DNA of 64,000 bases from Acanthaster planci (taxonomy: Eukaryota; Echinodermata; Asteroidea; Valvatida; Acanthasteridae): NCBI RefSeq assembly GCF_001949145.1, contig NW_019091386.1, forward strand, positions 1,768,933 through 1,832,932, written 5' to 3'. This document shows positions 49,746 through 59,830 of the stretch, piece after piece. Numbering within the stretch: the first letter of the stretch is position 1; each line of letters opens with the position of its first letter. Under the pieces are notes generated by a model. It was not told the origin of the DNA. It saw only the letters and a program-made list of their open reading frames with translations, and did no database searches. Position numbers and translations under genes: made by a program.

Positions 49746-50217
49746 CTGACGTCTTGACGGGGCACTGAAGACGTAACAGGTCCACTCCTTGTCGTCGGAG
49801 TACCCGACCGTGACAGTGAACCATTGCCGAAGCGTGGAGCTCACCGTACACTGCCCGACAGCATGCCACTTGCAACTCATGAACGACACACCAGTCTCGT
49901 GGTCCACCGCCCGCAGACCGCTCAAGTCCCCGCTCTGGAGGAGGTCCACACGCCTCCCGAAGGCCTCACCCAGGGGCCGGCCGGGAGGCGCCGGCCCCTC
50001 TCCACTGTCCGAGGCCTTCTCCTCGCGGAGGTGGCGCAGGAGAAGACGGTGGACAAGGCCCTCCGTGTGTTTGCCTGCCGAGGAGCTACAAACCTCCCCG
50101 CTGCCCAGGTAGTGCAAGGCCACAGTGCTGCTGGGGTCCCCCATGGTACCTCCGAATAGGGTACAACGTCACGCTAGTCACCTCATCATTACCTGATCTT
50201 CTCCGAAGACACTAAAC
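49746..50217 (-). CDS. First coding exon (exon 1): start codon and N-terminal PTB/PID-like domain
   Basis: The coding part is 50144-49746, 133 codons, ending in phase 0 at a strong donor (CAG|GTAAGA). The start ATG sits in a good Kozak context (ACCATGG), and an in-frame TGA lies nine codons upstream. A pyrimidine-rich acceptor (TTCTTTTACTTCTAG) at 50218-50219 implies about 73 nt of 5'UTR here and at least one further non-coding exon upstream. The protein starts MGDPSSTVALHYLG. The YLG at residues 12-14, the GLRAVD strand at 76-81 and the WTCYVFSA strand at 121-128 follow the order of a phosphotyrosine-binding (PTB/PID) fold, with a longer Gly/Pro-rich loop at about residues 42-62. Exon 2 continues the fold as its last helix (ARRMVEVITM). 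PTB domains bind NPxY-type tails or phosphoinositides at membranes; the partner here is unknown. The exon is GC-rich, unlike its surroundings. Confidence 0.85.
50145..50217 (-). promoter_or_regulatory. 5' leader of exon 1 with minimal upstream ORF
   Basis: This is inferred leader sequence between the acceptor at 50218-50219 and the start codon. It contains a four-codon upstream ORF, ATG ATG AGG TGA, at 50189-50178. It ends 33 nt before the main ATG, and a second TGA nearby closes the main frame upstream. Such short uORFs can lower initiation at the main start. The leader also holds a donor-like CAG|GTAATG that I do not think is used. Confidence 0.5.
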
Positions 50218-51545
50218 CTAGAAGTAAAAGAACGAACTTTAATACGTAATGATTTAATCATAACAAGCTTTGTCATAAATCCTGCCTGGAACGAATTATA
50301 CCATGTACGGTTACTTCCTGAAAGGAATATGGGGCGATTTGGTATTGAACTCACGATTTCTCAGTGCATTGTTTCATATGCATGTTTTCCTGGTTTGAAA
50401 TCGTGTTGTGTTCAGGCCTAATATGGCAAAGTCATCTCGGTCTTCGGCATGAACACTAAGCAAACTGTGTCCCGAGGCTGGAGTTTCGTATTTCTAGTCT
50501 AGAGTTATGTGTTACAGTAATGGTTTTCCCATCAATTATCAAATTACTCGCGGCTATAGCGTGACCGGAAAATCCGGCAAGATACTGTTACATTCATTTT
50601 AGCTCAAAATCCATATAAATCCTTTTCTCTTCCGTAACAACAGACCAGTCAAATATCAACCTGTTGAATCACTTTCCCTCCTCTGTAAAGTTTACATTCA
50701 CTTGCCAACTCTTGCTCACCGTGATTTCTTTCCGTAAGTTGCCTAACTTTAAATATCAGGATATTGAAGCACCTAGTAAAATGCACACTCCAAAATGGAT
50801 TTTTAAAACCCCCCATTTTACGTAACCATTTTCCGAGCCCCCTCTCCGGCCAGTCGGCAAAGACAGGGCTCGTCGACATTATTGATCATAATGTACAATT
50901 GTGTGTGCTATTGCAACTGAGTTTGTAAATGGTTTGCTTATCAAAACGTTAGCCCACAACGCCGAATCTCGGCAAAAAGTTCAGAAATACAGAATCTCCA
51001 CTCCGTTTACAAAAATGTGGCTACGGTTACAACGATATGTAAGTCGGCTTGCTGTTTCACAGAAAAATTCCAGATTTGTGGTCGTCATCAGAAACGCAAT
51101 TGTGGGCGGTCGTTTAATGATGTTTGCACATCGCAAGGGATATGCTCCCGGATCTCTGCCGGTCGTGGCTTGGTAACCTAATCATCCTTGTAATGATCGG
51201 AGGATATTGAACATGCGATATGGATCACGTTTGCATCGTGACCAGCGCGACGCCTGAGATCTGGGCCTGTACGCTTTTGGAAAAGAGAGAGAGGGAGAGA
51301 TAGGGGGAGTCCTCAGTTGTAAAAGAATGTACACGCCACTGGGTTTTTGTACTGGGGATTATTTAATATCTTTTCCATTAAATGCAAATATGAGGCAGGG
51401 CGGATCTCTTTTTTTTTCAAGGGGCATCGATCGCTGGCTTGTACATGATGCTCAGACAACATCGAGTGATGCTCTGCAGTTGCGCCATTATGGGTGCAAA
51501 ACAACCAAGTTACCAAAATATAGATACCAACAGGGTGTGCATGTA

Positions 51546-51626
51546 CTTGAACTGTCAGTGCAACAAGGTCGTATCTCGCGTACAAAACATATGCGAGTTA
51601 AGACCTTGTTGCACTGATTATTTTAA
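51546..51626. ncRNA. Candidate miRNA precursor hairpin
   Basis: CAGTGCAACAAGGTC (51556-51570) pairs perfectly with GACCTTGTTGCACTG (51602-51616). Next come a small internal loop (GTAT against TTAA), five more pairs (CTCGC/GCGAG) and a 13-nt terminal loop. Below the duplex an imperfect basal stem of about ten pairs continues (CTTGAACTGT against ATTATTTTAAG). A stem of about 34 bp with symmetrical mismatches and an unpaired apical loop is the shape Drosha and Dicer use. The sequence is almost self-complementary, so either strand could be transcribed. It lies about 1.4 kb upstream of the start codon. No known miRNA seed is recognised; a short fold-back transposon is the alternative. Confidence 0.5.
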
Positions 51627-53329
51627 GCCCTATACATATGAGGTCTACCCGATGTCTCAATGGGATGTCCGACTTGCATGGGATGTGAGTTCCAGCCCCT
51701 TCATGGACGACGGTCCTTGTTTCCATTGGCAGGACACTTTACCGTGTGTTAATGTTGTCCTACTCTGTGAGGGTGTGGAACAGAGTGTGATCTCGAAACT
51801 TGTGCTTGCCGTAAACTGTGGGGGTTGAAGGAAGTAATCACGCCGCTGCGAATGTTTAGCTAAAACGGTCGACAATATTCACCGGCGTCCACGAGGAAGA
51901 CGAATTAAACAGCTACCGGTAGCTGTCAGGCGTATCAACGTAAAAAAGGCAACTTTCCCTATGCATATCTTTTCGTTCCGTAAATGCATCTGTTTACTGC
52001 ATGCACATCATTCCCGTACAATTTCAATGAACACGCCTCGCAACGTACGTGCACATGGAACACAATCTATGTAAAGGCCCGTTAATTTGCACAACGCCTG
52101 ACTCTAAGGTGCCTAGAGACGCTATTGGAAATCTTTTCTTACCAATACTTTTAACACATGTTCATATACATAAAAATTAGGAATCGTGTGGTGTTTAAGA
52201 TTAATTTAGTCTCATATCTTACCAAAAAATCAAATGATGGATACAACGAAACTCTAAAGCCACGAAACTCAAAGTTCAGACCAGTTACAAGAAGTTAACT
52301 GCAGTGAGTAACGTTAGCACACAATTTACCACAAGCTGTGGGTGTATTAAAATAGGAACTAAATCTATTTTTTTAACATTATGTTTACGTGTTACTTCCT
52401 CGGCCGTCTGTTTTTATTTTGTCACCGGCTGTCTGAATTCTTGGTAACAAAGATCCAAACACTGCCTGGGTGGACTGAACTGTGTACGATTTGTCAAGAG
52501 AACAAAAATATCGGAAAAAAGAAACGATAACCTATGACACACACATATCACTCTTCTGGAGTGCTATATCGAAAATGGTTATCAATGCCTGGGAAACACG
52601 CGTGGTATTTAAAACAGTTTCAGAAAAACACCAACCCGGTGCCAAGTTGTTATCGAAGGTTCATCACTCTTTTTGTCCTGAACAGGTGTCGCAAGCAGTC
52701 TACTTTGTACATTCATTGTGCTTCAAGCTCATGAACGTATCTATGGCCAGGGAAAGGGGGATTCCAAATATCAGTGGTCTCAAACTGAATTCCAGGGAAG
52801 AATGTGGGCCCTGGAGTTGGATCCACAGTATTTGGTGAAAAAAATAGCAGCATTTGTGAAAAAATCCCTCCCCAAAAAATAAATAAAAGCAAAAACGAAA
52901 AGAGACAACCAAAGAAACCGAAATAAAGTCACATTTAAAATCTGTTGTACAACACGCTATTTTGTCAGTGATTTTGGCTGAAGCCAATCTTTTTTTTACC
53001 AATACTGGGCTACAATACCAACTTGCCAAGCCACTTTTTTGAATGTTAGGCTTTTTTCAAGCAGAACCGGAGTGATTCCAAAGTGCCGAAAGTAACAACG
53101 TCAAAACATCTGGATGGAGAAGGTCAAAAGGTTTGTCAAAATAGCCTTCTCACGACTGCGCCAATTGTTTTACACTATCACGGGATTTATTGGCGCGCAA
53201 ATAATCTGGTTCCCTCGGGAAAACCAGTTCGTAGGCCTACATTACAATAAATGACCTTGTTCCCAAAATGTGATTCTGTTTTGACAAGGAGGAACGTGCC
53301 ACCAAAGTCCCCAAGTTTAGTCAGCCCAG

Positions 53330-53560
53330 CCACTTAACGCGTCTTAATTAATCACTATTAATTTGCCCACATAAAGGCACGATGGGCAGCGTCAGTCTGC
53401 GAGTTAAAGGAGCCGCCGCCAGGGGAGTTTCAAATCGCCGGATAGGATCACGCGCGCCGGGTGTCACCCATTTGCATTAATTGGCGGGAGAAGTTGGCAG
53501 GGCCCTGTCTGCGACTAAAGTGCAACGGAGAAATACGCCGTTAGGTGTCACACGAAGTAT
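53330..53560. promoter_or_regulatory. Possible conserved non-coding or enhancer block
   Basis: The block has dense, mixed-composition sequence, unlike the AT-rich flanks. It holds TTAATTAATCACTATTAATT, AAAGGAGCCGCCGCCAGGGG, ATTTGCAT (53470-53477, octamer-like) and TTGGCGGGAG (53481-53490, E2F-like). It is about 3.3 kb upstream of exon 1. The call rests on motif texture only. Confidence 0.3.
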
Positions 53561-53677
53561 GTTGATTTACGATAACATGCCCCAAATTATATACCATTAA
53601 ATTCAACGCGACGAGATATAGGTGTCTGGTGCATAATGACGCGTTGATGAACACGAGTCTTCATTTTGATGATGCGT

Positions 53678-53713
53678 CAAAAAGTCTCTGAAAGGCTTGC
53701 CAGAGACTTTTTG
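53678..53713. repeat. Perfect 13-bp inverted repeat, 10-nt loop
   Basis: CAAAAAGTCTCTG, AAAGGCTTGC, CAGAGACTTTTTG. The stem is too short for a miRNA precursor. It lies just beyond the possible regulatory block. Confidence 0.8.
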
Positions 53714-55150
53714 TAGTATTTTGATAGATGCTGGCAGCGTGAAAACAAGCAGTTTGCAACAATTTTTGTGGTCGTCTGATATCTATACACAAATCTAATC
53801 TTTGAGTTTGAGCATTTTTTTATGCAAAACACGACATTGCGAATTATCGAGGCATTATGCGGGTCTTAAACGAGCACACGTTTAAATTGCACATTCAGCT
53901 GGGCCTGATTTCATAGACTGGCTCAGCAGAAAAATCCCAAGAGGTACAGATTGTGTGACATTTTGGCCGTTAGTCCATTTTCGTTAAGCAGTTTTTACCA
54001 CGTAAATTACCATCGGCACCTCAACGAAATAAGCCCCTCGGATAATATGGGCGCAGACAAGGTTGCAAAAACAACACATATTTGTTTTCGATAAGAACAT
54101 CTATGATGGGGGCATGTTTTCATTAACGATGTTTTTAAAGTCAAGGAAACAAAACTGGGTACATGAAATATTTGCTATGGTCAAGTCAAATGAAATTTTT
54201 CGTTGTTTGTAATATCTGAGAAGAGTTACCGTGAATTTGCAACTATCGATTGTGTTTGCCAGAGAAATAGTTCAGGCAACTGATGGGAGATTAGAGTCAC
54301 ACAGCTTTCTTGTGAAGAAAGATTCGATTACCTTTATAATCAGACACGAAGCTTGTGACTTCGTTTGCATCAAGTGTCTACAGATTCCTCTGATCAAGAA
54401 GCCGCCAAATCACCTCGTCGGAAACTGTTTAACTTGAAAAGGACATACATGTATTACGCTAGCTTTATTGAGAGACAGATTCAGATTAAAAAACACCTGA
54501 ATCAAACCGAATAGAAGTTGGAGCTGAACCATCAATCAAAATTACCGTCTGACTGCAGCATGGTTATTACGCGGCCTTTGAGGTTCGTGACAAAACGTTG
54601 ATTCATCGTGTTGACTGAACTTTCAGTACACTGTCACATTACTACAGCAGGGGACGCACGGTATATGTATTATAACGCCCGACCCATTCAGGCCTGCTCC
54701 GCATTACGGTTGGTGAAATATTCTTCGATACTCGGTACAGTTCAATGTTGGTTACCTGTGTAGAAAGTCAACCGTGCGTGGGCGGGAAAAATCCACCCAC
54801 ACTGTCAGTGATCATCGTTTTGATTGTACTCGCCACCTGGGTACCTGTCTGTCCACAGGCAATGTAGCCGTTCGATTTGAAAGTCTACTGTTGTGAGTGA
54901 AGAACAGTCTATTTTTTTCCTTTCGTGGAACAGTGTGTTCTTTCTAGATTATAGGCCCACAGCTGACAGGCGATGTGTGTGATCGACTGTCCATGTCCAT
55001 ATATCATTCCTTAGCATTTTGAGCAGATTATCCCTGTATTCACCACGCAACAGACGAAGGACAAGGATTCAACATTACTGTACAACATTAGAATTGTACT
55101 TTGCATGAGCCCAGAGAAGTACGTCGTGTGCCTGGAAGGATGTAAGCCCT

Positions 55151-55440
55151 TACGCCCTTTTGCCGGGAAGCATGATCACTACAAAAGGACGCATGTTTTA
55201 TTTTAATGAAATGTAAAAATTTCTTTACAAAAAGTTAAATAAAAAAATCCCAAGTCGTTTAATAAGTTGTTTAAAGGTTGCTTTTTGTACCGCCTATGTT
55301 GATTTCGGAGTAACTTTTATCCGTTTTTACTAGATAAAGATAGTGTGTTTCTTACGCCCTTTGGCCGGGAACATTTTCTTGCTGTGATCACGTTTCCCGG
55401 CAAAAGGGCATGAGAGCACATACGCCCTTTTCCCGGGCAC
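55151..55440. repeat. Cluster of four TACGCCCTTTTGCCGGG motifs
   Basis: Copies lie at 55151-55167, 55353-55370, 55395-55410 (inverted) and 55421-55436. Copies two and three face each other and form a stem of about 17 bp around a loop containing GTGATCAC. The other two copies are each followed by a GATCAC or GTGATCG element. No protein is encoded. Confidence 0.75.
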
Positions 55441-55647
55441 GTGATCGTCGTGATAAATCATTGGACACGGCCATGTGAGGTTAGCCCTATATCACACCTC
55501 TTGAGGGCGCAATAATAATTATCTCGGACGCATTAATCGTATGGTAGCCTCTAACTATTTAGCAAATAATGTGCACTCACATTTAGAAAGGTGTACGGTT
55601 TTACATTCACCAGACACAAATCAATGCGAAATGTTGCCGATACGAAC

Positions 55648-55706
55648 AGCTACGTTGCCTCGTGGATAGTACACACGCTATGAAGACAAGATTCCAACCC
55701 GGAGAC
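55648..55706 (+). repeat. Possible tRNA-like SINE trace
   Basis: CTCGTGGATAGTACACACGC followed by a degenerate B box (AGATTCCAACCC) has the order and spacing of a tRNA-derived SINE head, but both boxes carry mismatches. Confidence 0.3.
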
Positions 55707-57648
55707 TTACTGTCCTTCACATGCGCCATAAAACCGGACACTTTTTTGAATTACCACTCCCTAGAAGGCACAATATTGTGTTCCATTTTGTTCCTTTTAT
55801 GTGGCGCTACGTCATAAATGACCTCGCACCGAAGAAAAATCCTTTTGGTTTCTTTGTGCTTTTGTCTTAAGTTGTTATGCAAAGAAACCTACAAAGATCT
55901 GGTTACTGGACACGGGTAGAAGTGGCCTTGATCGCGCTAAAGCAGGATGGAAAGAGAAATAAACCGTCAGAAGAAATCTAAAATTGGAATATTATATACC
56001 CAGCATCTGACCATTTGCCACCAACGCTTTTAATGTGGGCCAGTGCACCACTTAAATGACCGTGCCAATTTGCATCTACCTAATCGAAATGCAAGCATCG
56101 TCGGACCGAATCACGGGCGGCTGAGTTTAATCCCAAAGACGAGCTCTGGGGAAATGGTCACGTGATCAGACATGGGCTGACATTCTCTGATCCCCTACCC
56201 ACCCCCTCGTTCACTGAATCCCGACGCAAATGAATAGTGCATAAAATTGAAATGAGAGCAGCCGCTGGCAGGGGTTGCTCGGGTCCCAATACACAGCAAC
56301 TGAAAAAAGCAGTACATAAAAAGGCTGCTACAGACGACAATGTTTGCACTTGGCTTCACATGTAGAAACGGATCGCAAGGTAAATATGTGTAACGTGGTT
56401 CGGCTTTAAATTCGGAAGCCCCTGCCATCGGAACAAATATTACTTCTCTTTATAGAGGTTAGCTTTCTTCTTCGAATCTTTCCTTTTCAACAGTACGAGA
56501 ATGTCCCCGTTTTAGTATTCAGAGTAGGTCTTTCTGAGATTTTTTTCTCCCTCTGCGGCTTAAACAATCACATTCAATAACGCAACAAAAATCAGCGTGC
56601 GCAATTCATTCCGGGAATTGTTCACTGCCACAGTTAAGGTGCTTAATTACGGTGAACACAATGTTCAGGAGAGAGGCACGCGTTATAAATCCCACAATAT
56701 TGAAAAAAAATAAGTCTCACTGTTGCCTGATGTAATCAGAAACATCCGTGGATGGACTGCGGAATTTTCTTTGACAGGCATTCTGTTTCCACCTCAAAAA
56801 ATGGCGGGTATACCCAGTTTTATCTTCGAGGTTCTATTACAAAAAGCCCTCCGTGCATTCCAACACTGTCTTTGTAAAAGGCACGAACAGCTTCAAAGGA
56901 ACTTTTTAATAATTGATATCTGCAATAATGGTTTGCCACGCCGATGGGGAGTGCAGTGCGGATGCGCAGCAGGGTACGGTTTTGTGAGAAGCCTTCCTTC
57001 CGATTTCATTTGTTTTGTTTTTTTTTCTATGGCATGGGGATCTCGCGGGTACCCAACAGTGACGGAAACAGATTTCTAAGCGTGTGGGAGGCACGTTCCT
57101 ACTCACACCGAAGAAGCAATTTCATTCCTGTAAGAGCTTTCCTCCTCTGACCATGTTTACCAATAAATCGTGATTTGTTCACACATTGTCCAACGGCCTG
57201 CATCTTAAGTTCCTCGGGGAACACTGCAGAAATTTTCACTTGTGTCTTGTTGAAGATTGGTCCCGTGGATCGACGGAGACAAGCCGATGGGACATGCACC
57301 GCCGCCACCACCACCAGCATAATCGACATCCGATAAATCAGATTAAAGCAAATCCCAGCGGTATCTAACTTGACTGAGAATCGATACTCTTTCACCCATG
57401 CTCTCCTTCTGTGGCATTTTGCAGGTTTGGTGTCGCGCGTTCCCACCGCGTCTGAATAGTGAGTCTACAGGTTCAGCTGCTTCAGGGAAAGGGGGACAAG
57501 ACGGCGCCCGAAAGCGAAAAAAAAATCAACCAGGGTCTAATTGAGCTGAGGCTTCGCGACAGAAACAGCGCATTACATTCGTTGGCTTAAATTGGTTTAC
57601 CGAAAAATTCTCTCCCAAGGGACTTAGTTAACACACTGTTGGAGCATT

Positions 57649-57660
57649 CTAATTAATTAG
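57649..57660. promoter_or_regulatory. Palindromic homeodomain-like site CTAATTAATTAG
   Basis: A perfect 12-bp palindrome with two overlapping TAAT cores, in a stretch rich in similar AT-cores. A single motif carries little weight by itself. Confidence 0.25.
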
Positions 57661-59639
57661 CTTCAGCGTTAGAGGGTACCAAGTGCATAATGGAAGGGGG
57701 TGACCAAACGAAATGCGGAAGGGGATGGAGTATCAGCACATTCCAAAGAAAAGGAATAAAGGGATAAATCTCAATTAGAATGTTGAGAAATAGTTGGTTG
57801 AAGGAATATATTTGAGAGTGATTTCTCAGTGACGCGAGAAATGATTTTTTAAGTTGTTAAATTGCATGTTCAATCTCCAGCTGGTTTTCTTCTTATTTAA
57901 TGCAAGAATTTGCTGTTCTTTGTACGGGGAAGGGGGTTGGTCTGGTTAAACGCATCGTTGGATGACAGTTATACTTTTATTTGACCTTAACAGCACCTGT
58001 TTATTTTTTAAAATCTTTTCTTACTTTTATAGGTGTGAAATAAATTTAAAAAATGAATAAACAAATCACGACATTTGTCACTCTACAATTTCTTTAAACA
58101 CCCCGAAGAAGGGAAAACAGCTGTAGCTTATTTCTTAAGTGGGACTGACACTGCCACAATCCTACTTCTATATTCTGAGGAAGACAAAGACGTGACATCT
58201 GTTTGCGATACTGCCAACTTGCTTCACAGAGTACAGCGAACCCAGCAAGCGGTTCACGGACGCATAACAGTTTTTGAGCAGAAAAAAAGAAAAGAAAAAC
58301 CAAGCAAACAAACAAAACAGAATATCAAAACAGCGAAACAAACCAAAAACAGTTAACGATGAAACGCAGAACAAAATATCTTCCCATTCCCAATTAATTT
58401 GTGCCCCCAATTTCCGCCTTGCTCACTTCCTCGGTAATTTTATTCCCTAGTGCCAAACGATTCGCTGGTCAGTTTGTTTGCCCAATATTAGCTCTTGGTC
58501 TGCATCCACTAATTGAATAGACATTTTCCCCATCTGATTACCTCTTGTTTCAAACTGTTCCATGATGCATCAGTTAAGCATTGATTTCTGTAGCAACTGG
58601 ATACTCACAATGCTACGACAGGTATACATATAGTTAATAAACAAACCCATTAAACAAAGAAAATAACGAATTAATCAAAGAAAATGTTTAACCCATGCCG
58701 ACAGAAAAAAAGCTAATAACGACATGAAATGACTACTAAGGCCTTATTACAAACCTTTTGCGAGCACAGCATCAAGTACAACTAATCGGAAGATCTTTAA
58801 AATTGGTCTTTGATAAAAGCAGAAGTAAATTTGAGTCAGACGTTTTAAAAGCTTGGCTAAAAAGACTCTTTTAAATGATCATATCTCTCACCGAAGACGA
58901 GGGTCTCCTCTTTTAGTAACTTAGAAGAGGTTGCCGTGTGTTCGTGATGGGAAATAGCGATATCGCGTATAAAGCAATCAATGCGGGAAGATTTCAGCTG
59001 CCCATACAACGCCCCAAGCTGCGAGGAGCCGAAGAGAGACGGTGGGATCTATATTTAAGAGAGTGTGTTCGGGGGTTGGTGTATTTTTCTGTTTTCCTTA
59101 CAATTATTTTTCCCTGGAAAAAACACTGATGCACCCCCCAAAAAAATGGCGCTCGGTGTGCGATGAGAGTCTAGAAACATGTTCGTCGCCATGTCCGTAG
59201 ACAACTGCAGGGAAAGTATATTTTTTTGTGGGCAAACGAGGTTAGAGTCGGACAGTCTTTGGACTAGATCCTCTCAAGATAACATCACAGAATTCCCTGC
59301 CGTTTGCGGATTTAGAGGTTATATTTGGGCATATCTTAGACGGTTTCTTCTCTGGTGGACGTCGTGGAATAATAAAGCATGCGCTCAGTAGAACTGGAGT
59401 TTTAGAAAAACAAAACTGTGGGTCTTCTCGTTATTTATTACCGAGAATGAAACTTGCAGTCGAAGGAGGCATGTAAACAGCTAGCGAGGGGATATACAGC
59501 GATAAAACCAAATTATGGCAAAAACATGTAAACACGAAAACAAATAATTTAATTCACGAAGAATAATTATATCTTCATGTCTACTCCCAACGTTTTTTAC
59601 TCTATTGTATGCCTTCGTGGAAAACCTGCGCTTATTAAA

Positions 59640-59830
59640 TCGAATGGAAATAATTATCTCGTGACACAGAATTTGGGATGGGGCCGGCACTCATTAAGGT
59701 TAAGGTCATTAAGAGTTAATTTCAATCATCTTTCTCTCTCTGGGTAAGAATTAATACCGACGAAGGAGTGATGACAACGTGTGGCAATCAGCCTTTAACG
59801 AGTTAAATCTGAATTAAATCTGGTACACAA
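59640..59830. promoter_or_regulatory. Possible regulatory block
   Basis: The block has mixed composition and many TAAT/ATTA and AAGGTCA-like cores (ACTCATTAAGGTTAAGGTCA). It has no open frame and no repeat character. Low-confidence suggestion of an upstream enhancer. Confidence 0.2.
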
